Of a stretch of 64,000 bases of DNA, positions 57,791-64,000 are shown in pieces. Source of the stretch: Rhodanobacter sp. B05. GTDB lineage: Bacteria; Pseudomonadota; Gammaproteobacteria; Xanthomonadales; Rhodanobacteraceae. The stretch spans positions 407,670-471,669 of the forward strand of contig NZ_MUNU01000017.1 of NCBI RefSeq assembly GCF_002001085.1, read 5' to 3'. Position 1 is the first letter of the stretch. Each line of letters starts with the position of its first letter. The position numbers and the translations under genes were made by a program. The notes under the pieces are model-generated. The model was not told the origin of the DNA, ran no database searches, and saw nothing but the letters and a program-made list of their open reading frames with translations.

Positions 57791-58933
57791 TCAGGATTCC
57801 GATCCGAGGTGATGTTCAAGCAAGGCCAGGCATTGTTGCCCGATTGCTCTGGCACCGAGTTTGCCCTGGAGCGATCCATGGCAGGGTGCGAGCGGGCGAC
57901 CATGCCGTGCGAAGGCGCGGACGGCGTCGGCCAGTGCTTCGGCTTCGGCGGGCGGAACCAGACTGACGCAGGGTGGCGTGTCATCCAGCATTTCGCGGAT
58001 AGCGGGGGAGTCACGTGTGATCAGTGGCCGCCCCATTGCCACGATCTGAAATACTTTGTTTGGGATGACGCTGGCTGCCTTGGCGGAGGCGCCGAAAATG
58101 CCCAGGCAGATGTCGGCGGCGGCGATCCGTTGGTGCAACTGTGGGTAGTCGACCCAGGCGTCCCATCGCACTTTCGGCAGCGGCTGTTCGACCAGCATTG
58201 CCTTAATGCGGGCTGCCTCTTGTCCCTTGCCGATCAACTGCCATTCGATCGGTTCGTCGCGGGTAAGCCGGGCGGCCTGTACGATTGTCTCGATCCCGTG
58301 CAACGGGATGAACTGGCCATAGAACAGTACGCGCAGCGGGCTCGGATCGGGGGCAGCATCGGTGTCGGTGTGAACGGCAGGGTCGGCACGAAAGTGCTCC
58401 ATTTCGACGCCCACCCAGACTGCGCTAGCGCTGCCTGCGGCAAGCCCGAACAGTTGCTCGATGCGTCGTGCGTGGGTCTGCGTATCCAGGAATACAAGAT
58501 CGGCCCGGCGCAGCGCGAACCCTTCCAGTGCATGCAGCAGCCTCGCTGCGATGCTGCCCCGGCGAAGCAAATGCCGATCCTCCACGACCGTGTCATAGAG
58601 TGACATGAACATGTCCCAGGCCAGAGGAATGCCGCGCAGGCGCGCAATCGGTGCGGCAACAAGCATGTCAAGGATGCCGGGGAAGCCGACCAGCACGACA
58701 TCGGGTCTGGGTGTGCGCATGAGCCGCCATGCCAATCGCGGATAAGCCAACAGCCAGCACACCATGATGCCGAGCCGCTGACGCAGGCCGCGCACTTGCG
58801 ACTTGTCGACTACCCCGCGCCAGATATCCGCGCGGCATTCGATGACCTCGGCTCCGGCCAGCCTCAGACCTTCCAATAGCAGCCGTGTTCTCGGCTTGCT
58901 CGTGTCGTACGTACCCCAGCAAAGAATGCGCAT
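57791..58933 (-). CDS. Family 4 glycosyltransferase
   Basis: Predicted 380-aa GT-B enzyme. The N-terminus [10 protein letters not shown] is a typical first strand. The C-terminal half contains [14 protein letters not shown] and a [19 protein letters not shown] motif that replaces the usual E-x7-E stretch (the first Glu is not seen), as in some GT4 subgroups. It is the first gene of a minus-strand operon with a methyltransferase and UPF0104 protein. Probable LPS core or O-chain sugar transfer. It ends the LPS locus on the etfA side. Confidence 0.8.
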   Translation of the reverse strand: MRILCWGTYDTSKPRTRLLLEGLRLAGAEVIECRADIWRGVVDKSQVRGLRQRLGIMVCWLLAYPRLAWRLMRTPRPDVVLVGFPGILDMLVAAPIARLRGIPLAWDMFMSLYDTVVEDRHLLRRGSIAARLLHALEGFALRRADLVFLDTQTHARRIEQLFGLAAGSASAVWVGVEMEHFRADPAVHTDTDAAPDPSPLRVLFYGQFIPLHGIETIVQAARLTRDEPIEWQLIGKGQEAARIKAMLVEQPLPKVRWDAWVDYPQLHQRIAAADICLGIFGASAKAASVIPNKVFQIVAMGRPLITRDSPAIREMLDDTPPCVSLVPPAEAEALADAVRAFARHGRPLAPCHGSLQGKLGARAIGQQCLALLEHHLGSES

Positions 58934-58973
58934 GGCATCAGTGCGCCGGATCAGTCAGGACTTCTCGCATGTT

Positions 58974-59918
58974 TCAGCTCAGTGCCTGTTCGAGCTCGGG
59001 AATGATCTTGAACAGATCCCCGACCAAACCAAAATCGGCAATCTCGAAGATCGGCGCCTCGCCATCCTTGTTGATCGCCACAATGGTGCCCGCGTCTTTG
59101 ATGCCGGTGAGGTGCTGGATCGCGCCGGAGATGCCGATGGCCATGTACAGCTCGGGCGCGATGATCTTGCCGGTCTGGCCGACCTGCAGGTCGCTCGGTA
59201 CGTAGCCGGCGTCGACGGCGGCGCGAGATGCGCCTACGGCGGCACCGATCCTGTCGGCGAACTTGAAGATGATGTCGAAGTTCTCCTTCGAGCCGACACC
59301 GCGGCCACCGGAGACGACCTTGCTGGCGCTCTGCAGGTCGGGACGATCGCTGCTGCCCTGCTTGAGTTCGACGAAGCGGGTATGCGTGGGCAGCGCGGCG
59401 TCGATCGTCAGTGCTTCGACCGGCGCGCTGCTGGCGATAGCACCCGCGGCAGGCCAGGAGGCCGAGCGGATCGTGGCGACCACCGTGTGGCTGGCGTCGG
59501 CCTCGACCGTGATGATCGCGTTGCCAGCATAGATCGGGCGCTTGAACGTATGCGCAGTCTCTACGCTCATTACGTCGCTGACCTGGGCCACGCCGAGCAG
59601 GGCAGCGACACGCGGCGCGACGTCCTTGCCGAACGTGGTGGACGGCACGAACACGTGGCTGTAGCCGGCGGCGGCTTTGGCGATCTGCGGGGCCAGCACG
59701 GCAGCCAATGGGTGCGCGTTCTCGGCGCGGGCGACGGTGAGCACACGGCTCACGCCGTCGATCTTCGCAGCCTCGGCGGCGATCGCGTCGACGTTGTCAG
59801 CGAGTACCAGCACATCGATGGCCGCACCCTTCACCGCGACGGCGGCGCTCACGGCACGCGCGGTGGAGGAGTTGAGTTTGCCGTCCAGATGTTCGGCGAT
59901 GACCAGAATCTTGCTCAT
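58974..59918 (-). CDS. etfA: Electron transfer flavoprotein subunit alpha
   Basis: Predicted 314-aa subunit. C-terminal FAD-binding region with [29 protein letters not shown], the signature of ETF alpha, and standard length. With ETF beta it shuttles electrons from acyl-CoA and other dehydrogenases to the ETF-ubiquinone oxidoreductase. It lies 22 bases after etfB on the same strand. In Xanthomonas, etfA marks the right border of the LPS locus, and it does so here. Confidence 0.97.
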   Translation of the reverse strand: MSKILVIAEHLDGKLNSSTARAVSAAVAVKGAAIDVLVLADNVDAIAAEAAKIDGVSRVLTVARAENAHPLAAVLAPQIAKAAAGYSHVFVPSTTFGKDVAPRVAALLGVAQVSDVMSVETAHTFKRPIYAGNAIITVEADASHTVVATIRSASWPAAGAIASSAPVEALTIDAALPTHTRFVELKQGSSDRPDLQSASKVVSGGRGVGSKENFDIIFKFADRIGAAVGASRAAVDAGYVPSDLQVGQTGKIIAPELYMAIGISGAIQHLTGIKDAGTIVAINKDGEAPIFEIADFGLVGDLFKIIPELEQALS

Positions 59919-59940
59919 GTGGTTTCTCCTGTGCGGCTGC

Positions 59941-60687
59941 TTAGAGCAGACCTTTCTGCTTCAGCGCCGCAACCAGCTCGGCCGCGTCCTTCACCATCAC
60001 GCCTTTGCTGCGCTTGGCCGGCGCGGCGTAGTGCGTGGTCTTCAGGTGATCGTGCGCCTCGACGCCGAGCGAGCCGAGCTCGATCGTGTCGATCGGCTTG
60101 GACTTCGCCTTCATGATGTCCGGCAGCTTGATGAAGCGTGGCTCGTTGAGGCGCAGGTCGGTGGTGATCACCGCCGGCAGCTCGGCCTCGATCACTTCCA
60201 GGCCGGCGTCGACCTCGCGGGTCACCGTGGCCTTGCCGTCGGCGATCTCGACCTTGCTGGCGAACGTGGCCTGCGGGCGGTCCCACAGTGCGGCGAGCAT
60301 CTGGCCGGTCTGGTTGGCGTCGTCGTCGATCGCCTGCTTGCCCAGGATCACCAGCTCCGGCTGCTCTTTCTCGATCAGCTTGAGGAAGACGCGGGCGGCG
60401 GTCAGCGGCTGCACGGCGTCGCCGGTGACCACATGGATGGCGCGGTTCGCGCCCATGGCCAGCCCGTTGCGCAGGTGCGCGGTGAGGTCGGTCGGGCCGA
60501 TGCCGACCACGATCACTTCCTCGGCGACACCTTTCTCGCGCAGGCGCAATGCCTCTTCCAGCGCGATGTCGTCGAACGGATTGGCAGACAGCTTGACGCC
60601 GTCGGTGACCACGCCGCTGCCGTCGGGCTTGACCTGGATGCGCACGTTGTAGTCCACGACACGCTTGTAGCCGACCAGAATTTTCAT
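59941..60687 (-). CDS. etfB: Electron transfer flavoprotein subunit beta
   Basis: Predicted 248-aa subunit beginning MKILVGYKRVVDYN, the family N-terminus; the TTG at 60690 would add one residue and is less likely. The later VILGKQAIDDDANQTGQMLA stretch is the conserved AMP-binding/recognition part. It forms the ETF heterodimer with EtfA, encoded 22 bases downstream. The leader to the divergent rhamnosyltransferase gene is about 297 bases and holds promoters not resolved here. Confidence 0.97.
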   Translation of the reverse strand: MKILVGYKRVVDYNVRIQVKPDGSGVVTDGVKLSANPFDDIALEEALRLREKGVAEEVIVVGIGPTDLTAHLRNGLAMGANRAIHVVTGDAVQPLTAARVFLKLIEKEQPELVILGKQAIDDDANQTGQMLAALWDRPQATFASKVEIADGKATVTREVDAGLEVIEAELPAVITTDLRLNEPRFIKLPDIMKAKSKPIDTIELGSLGVEAHDHLKTTHYAAPAKRSKGVMVKDAAELVAALKQKGLL

Positions 60688-60984
60688 CAATGATTCCTTA
60701 GTGCTGGCGCCCGTGTGAGGCTGCGACAGTGAAACAGCGGATTATTCTAACGCAAGCCGGTCCGCAGGCTCGAAAGGCTTGTGGCAACGAGGCATGATGG
60801 GCTTCGACGCAGGCTATTCGGTATCATCCCCGGTTATCGCGCCGATCGTGCCGGCGGCGACAGCGCAGAGGACAGGATGCGTTCGGATCGGTCCGCGCGG
60901 CATGACCCGAACCGTGCCATCCGGCCACTCCTTGCGACCCGCCTCACCGGCACACGCTGAACATTGCAAGGAACCGGCTGCGTC

Positions 60985-61974
60985 ATGACTGAGTGTTCCG
61001 CCTACTCCACGGCCACGGTATGCGCCGTGATCGTGAGCTATCAGCCCGACCCGACCGAATTACGGAGCCTGGTTGATTCGGTGATCACGCGGGTCGGTGG
61101 CGTTGTGCTGGTCGACAACGCCAGTACGGGCGAGTGGCAGCAGGCGTTGGGCACGGCGCTGGCGAATCGCCGAGGGGCGCTTCTCGGTCAATCGCGCAAC
61201 ATCGGGCTGGCTGCGGCACAGAATATCGGGATCGAGTGGGCAAGGGCCCGGGGCTACCTCCAGGTGCTGCTGCTCGACCAGGACAGTGAGCCGGGCGAGG
61301 GGATGGTCGAATCGCTGCTTGCAGCGCTGCAGTCGACAAATGCCGTCCAGCCAGTGGCTGCGGTTGGTCCGCGCTTTCATGATGCGCGGGAGGGCCATCA
61401 TGCCCCGTTCGTGCGGTTTGGCTTTCCGCTGAACCGCAAGTTGTGGTGCGATTCGGCGGAGCAGACGGTGGCCTGTGACTTCCTGATCAGTTCCGGCGCG
61501 CTGATTCCGCTGGCTGTGTTCGACCGGGTCGGCCCGATGGATGCCGGGTTGTTCATCGACAATGTGGATATGGAATGGAGTTTCCGTGCTCGTGCGCAGG
61601 GATATGAGTTGCGAGGCGTATGCGCCGCGACGATGCATCATCGGCTGGGAGACGCCCGCCACAGCATGCCGTTCGGACTTGGCCAGGTAGTGGTGCACGG
61701 ACCGCCGAGGTTGTACTACATCATGCGTAACCGGATCCGGCTGTACCGGCTGCCACATACGCCGGGGGTGTGGATTGCACAGGATCTGCCGCGCGTGCTG
61801 GTCAAGCTGCTGCTGTTTGGCGTATTGATCGGGCCACGCTGGCGCAACTTGTACTGCATGCTGCGCGGGGTCCTCGACGGCATCCGCGGGCGTCAGGGCG
61901 AAGCCCCGGTCGAGCTGCTGCACAAGTCCCGAACTGATCCTTCGACAAACTCGGGACGAACGGGCCATCCCTGA
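60985..61974 (+). CDS. Rhamnosyltransferase-like family 2 glycosyltransferase
   Basis: Predicted 329-aa inverting GT2. It has AVIVSYQPD at the start, VVLVDNAS, LLLDQDSEP as the DXD-containing strand, and FIDNVDMEWSFRARAQGY, the pattern of rhamnosyltransferases such as RfbF/WbbL. dTDP-L-rhamnose from rmlBACD is the natural donor. The C-terminal ~16 residues come from a repeat (61926-61965) and give the PSTNSGRTG ending often seen where genes run into such elements. The ATG at 60985 has AAGGA 12 nt upstream; a TTG at 60964 is an alternative. It is divergent to etfBA and convergent to dxs. Confidence 0.88.
   Translation: MTECSAYSTATVCAVIVSYQPDPTELRSLVDSVITRVGGVVLVDNASTGEWQQALGTALANRRGALLGQSRNIGLAAAQNIGIEWARARGYLQVLLLDQDSEPGEGMVESLLAALQSTNAVQPVAAVGPRFHDAREGHHAPFVRFGFPLNRKLWCDSAEQTVACDFLISSGALIPLAVFDRVGPMDAGLFIDNVDMEWSFRARAQGYELRGVCAATMHHRLGDARHSMPFGLGQVVVHGPPRLYYIMRNRIRLYRLPHTPGVWIAQDLPRVLVKLLLFGVLIGPRWRNLYCMLRGVLDGIRGRQGEAPVELLHKSRTDPSTNSGRTGHP
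61926..61965. repeat. Repetitive extragenic element overlapping a gene 3' end
   Basis: The stretch contains TCCTTCGACAAACTCGGGAC followed by GAACGGG, a variant of a motif scattered through many proteobacterial genomes. A 7-bp inverted repeat (61926-61932 with 61951-61957) could form a hairpin over 18 nt. It lies in the last codons of the rhamnosyltransferase gene and may act in 3'-end processing or termination. Confidence 0.6.
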
Positions 61975-62080
61975 CTACGGATTCTGGTAGTTCGGTCCCG
62001 AGCTGCCTTCTTGGATGACCCAAGTGATGATCTCGTAAGGATCCTTGATGTCACAAGTCTTGCGGCGCACGCAGCCACTA

Positions 62081-63976
62081 TTACGCGCTCGCGGCGCTGG
62101 ACTGCACCGCGCGCGGAAAGCGTGCGCGAATCGCGTTGCGGATGCCGGCCAAGTCGAGTCCGGCCATGGCCAGCACCTCTTCACGGCTGCCATGTTCCAG
62201 ATAGACGTCTGGAAGGCCAAGTTGCAATACCGGAAGGACGATGCCATGGGCGGCCAGGCACTCGGCCACGGCCGAGCCGGCGCCACCGGCGACGGCGTTG
62301 TCTTCCAGCGTGACGAAGGCCTCGTGGCTGTTCGCCAGTTCCACGATCAGCGCCTCGTCCAGCGGTTTCACGAAGCGCATGTTGATCAGGGTCGCATCGA
62401 ACTCGGCGGCGAGGGTGGCGGCGGACTCCAGCATGGCGCCGAAGCTGAGCAGTGCCAGGCCATGGCCGCGCCGGCGCAGCTCGGCCTTGCCGATCGGCAG
62501 CGTCTCCAGCTCGGGGTGGATCGCCACGCCGGGACCGCAGCCGCGCGGATACCGGATCGCGGCGGGGCCGTGATGCTGGAAGCCGGTGCTCAGCATCATG
62601 CGGCATTCGTGCTCGTCGGCTGGCGCCATGATGACGAAGTTGGGCAGGCAGCGCAGGAAGCTGAGGTCGAAGCTGCCTGAGTGGGTGGCGCCGTCGGGAC
62701 CGACCACGCCGGCACGATCGATCGCGAAGGTGACGTCGAGGTTCTGCAGCGCCACGTCGTGGATCGCCTGGTCGTAGGCGCGCTGCAGGAAGGTGGAGTA
62801 GATCGCCACGACGGGTTTGGCGCCCTCGCAGGCCATGCCGGCGGCCAGCGTCACCGCATGCTGCTCGGCGATGGCCACGTCGAAGTAGCGTTCGGGGTAT
62901 TCCTTGGAGAAGCGCACCAGGCCCGAGCCTTCGCGCATCGCCGGGGTGATGCCGAGCAGGCGCTCGTCGGCGGCGGCCTGGTCGCACAACCAGTCGCCGA
63001 AGACGTCGGTGTAGGTGGGCCGGGCCGGGCCGGGTTTCTTCTTCAGGCCGGCCTGCGGGTCGAACGGACCCACCGCGTGGTATTCGATCTGCGCCTGTTC
63101 GGCCGGGGCGTAACCCTTGCCCTTGGTGGTGATCACGTGCAGCAACTGCGGGCCGGGCAGGTTCTTCACCGTGCGCAGCGCCTGCAGCAATTGCGGAATG
63201 TTGTGGCCGTCGATCGGGCCGGTGTAGTGGAAGCCGAGTTCCTCGAACAGGGTCGAGGGCACGAACATGCCCTTGGCGTGTTCCTCCCAGCGCTTGAACC
63301 AGCGCCCGAAGAAGGACTGCTTCGGAATCGCCCGCTTGGCCCGTTCGCGCCATTCGTTGAGCCGGCGGCTGGCCATTGCGCGGGCCATCATCTTGGTCAG
63401 CGCGCCCACGTTCTCGCTGATCGACATGCCGTTGTCGTTGAAGACGACGAGCATGTCCGGCTCCACGTCGCCGGCGTGGTTGAGCGCCTCGAAGGCCATG
63501 CCGGCAGTCATCGCGCCGTCGCCGATCACCGCCACCACCTTGCGCTTGTCGTTCTTGCGCTGCGCGGCGATCGCCATGCCCAGCGCGGCCGAGATCGAGG
63601 TGGAGGAATGGCCGACGCCGAAGCTGTCGTACTCGCTTTCCTCGCGCCGCGGGAACGGCGCCAGGCCGTCCTTCTTCTTGATCGTGGTGATGCGCTCGCG
63701 GCGGCCGGTGAGGATCTTGTGCGGGTAGCACTGGTGGCCGACGTCCCACACCAGGCGGTCGTGCGGGGTATCGAACTCGTGATGCAGGGCCACGGTCAGC
63801 TCGACCACGCCCAGGCCGGCGCCGAAGTGGCCGCCCGAGCTGGCCACCGCCTCGATCAGGTACCGGCGCAGCTCGTCGGCCACGGCCGGCAGTTCGTCAT
63901 CGGGCACGCGGCGCAGATCCGCCGGCGTCTCGATCGGCGCCAGGTGGGGGTAGTGGCTGAGGTCGTTCATCCGCAT
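62081..63976 (-). CDS. dxs: 1-deoxy-D-xylulose-5-phosphate synthase
   Basis: Predicted 631-aa thiamine-diphosphate enzyme making DXP from pyruvate and glyceraldehyde-3-phosphate, the entry to the MEP isoprenoid pathway. It contains the [20 protein letters not shown]-terminus, the TPP-binding [15 protein letters not shown] (GDG), the transketolase-like AEQHAVT, and a C-terminal transketolase domain. Length is normal. Two ATGs (63976 and 63970) are possible starts; neither has a clear ribosome site. It is a housekeeping gene beyond the LPS border, and isoprenoid supply also serves the polyprenyl carriers used by this locus. Confidence 0.97.
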   Translation of the reverse strand: MRMNDLSHYPHLAPIETPADLRRVPDDELPAVADELRRYLIEAVASSGGHFGAGLGVVELTVALHHEFDTPHDRLVWDVGHQCYPHKILTGRRERITTIKKKDGLAPFPRREESEYDSFGVGHSSTSISAALGMAIAAQRKNDKRKVVAVIGDGAMTAGMAFEALNHAGDVEPDMLVVFNDNGMSISENVGALTKMMARAMASRRLNEWRERAKRAIPKQSFFGRWFKRWEEHAKGMFVPSTLFEELGFHYTGPIDGHNIPQLLQALRTVKNLPGPQLLHVITTKGKGYAPAEQAQIEYHAVGPFDPQAGLKKKPGPARPTYTDVFGDWLCDQAAADERLLGITPAMREGSGLVRFSKEYPERYFDVAIAEQHAVTLAAGMACEGAKPVVAIYSTFLQRAYDQAIHDVALQNLDVTFAIDRAGVVGPDGATHSGSFDLSFLRCLPNFVIMAPADEHECRMMLSTGFQHHGPAAIRYPRGCGPGVAIHPELETLPIGKAELRRRGHGLALLSFGAMLESAATLAAEFDATLINMRFVKPLDEALIVELANSHEAFVTLEDNAVAGGAGSAVAECLAAHGIVLPVLQLGLPDVYLEHGSREEVLAMAGLDLAGIRNAIRARFPRAVQSSAASA

Positions 63977-64000
63977 ATTGTTGGCCCAGCGGCGGGGCGG

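Noticed and set aside
60744..60749. TAGAAT-like -10 element for etfBA on the minus strand
   Set aside because: No acceptable -35 sequence at 16-18 bases; a hexamer alone is not enough.

Overview
The window looks like a chromosomal segment of a high-GC gammaproteobacterium of the Xanthomonadales/Lysobacterales, most like Rhodanobacteraceae (Rhodanobacter/Dyella type). The basis is the gene content, the GC-rich codon use with long antisense shadow frames, and a hallmark arrangement of this order: an LPS O-antigen locus lying between metB and etfA/etfB. No database search was possible, so the genus is an inference.

Layout. (1) 1-3588: the tail of an unidentified gene, then cystathionine beta-synthase and glmS, closed by a 13-bp-stem terminator. 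(2) 3677-8317 (minus): a TPR-sulfotransferase followed by a TonB-dependent receptor. (3) 8596-13113 (plus): a catabolic operon of a Rieske oxygenase, an APC permease and a trimethylamine-dehydrogenase-like flavoprotein, probably for a betaine or N-methylated amino acid. (4) 13172-18186 (minus): rmlB-rmlA-rmlC-rmlD with 4-nt overlaps, a REP-type palindrome, and a first xanB/manC. (5) 18420-27352 (plus): O-polysaccharide module A, with wzm, wzt, a methyltransferase carrying a 42-bp-repeat coiled coil, a double-GT2 glycosyltransferase, an SGNH-like protein, a GSCFA protein and a phytanoyl-CoA-dioxygenase-like protein. (6) 27395-30669 (minus): a methyltransferase and a GT2/CmcI-like fusion. (7) 30944-32113: metB.

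(8) 32164-52936 is module B: a GT4, a second wzm/wzt pair, an FkbM methyltransferase with a 21-bp-repeat coiled coil, a 1150-aa double GT4, gmd and rmd (GDP-D-rhamnose), a GT-C membrane protein, phosphomannomutase, HAD-UbiA fusion, an SMR-like four-helix protein, an AT-richer second GT-C-like protein, an IS remnant and two methyltransferases. (9) 53076-58933 (minus): a second xanB/manC, a GtrB/DPM1-like GT2, a UPF0104-type flippase-like protein, a methyltransferase and a GT4. (10) 58974-63976: etfA, etfB, a rhamnosyltransferase-like GT2 on the plus strand, and dxs.

How it works together: rml genes make dTDP-L-rhamnose. XanB, phosphomannomutase, Gmd and Rmd make GDP-mannose and then GDP-D-rhamnose. 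Large multi-domain glycosyltransferases would polymerise chains in the cytoplasm, and two separate Wzm/Wzt exporters, each with a carbohydrate-binding Wzt tail, would export them. No Wzx, Wzy, Wzz or initiating phosphoglycosyltransferase is visible. The most striking feature is that each exporter pair is followed directly by a methyltransferase with a tandem-repeat coiled coil. This resembles the WbdD principle of chain termination plus molecular ruler, apparently twice in one locus. A separate HAD-UbiA/SMR/GT-C set suggests periplasmic decoration with a polyprenyl-phosphate-linked pentofuranose.
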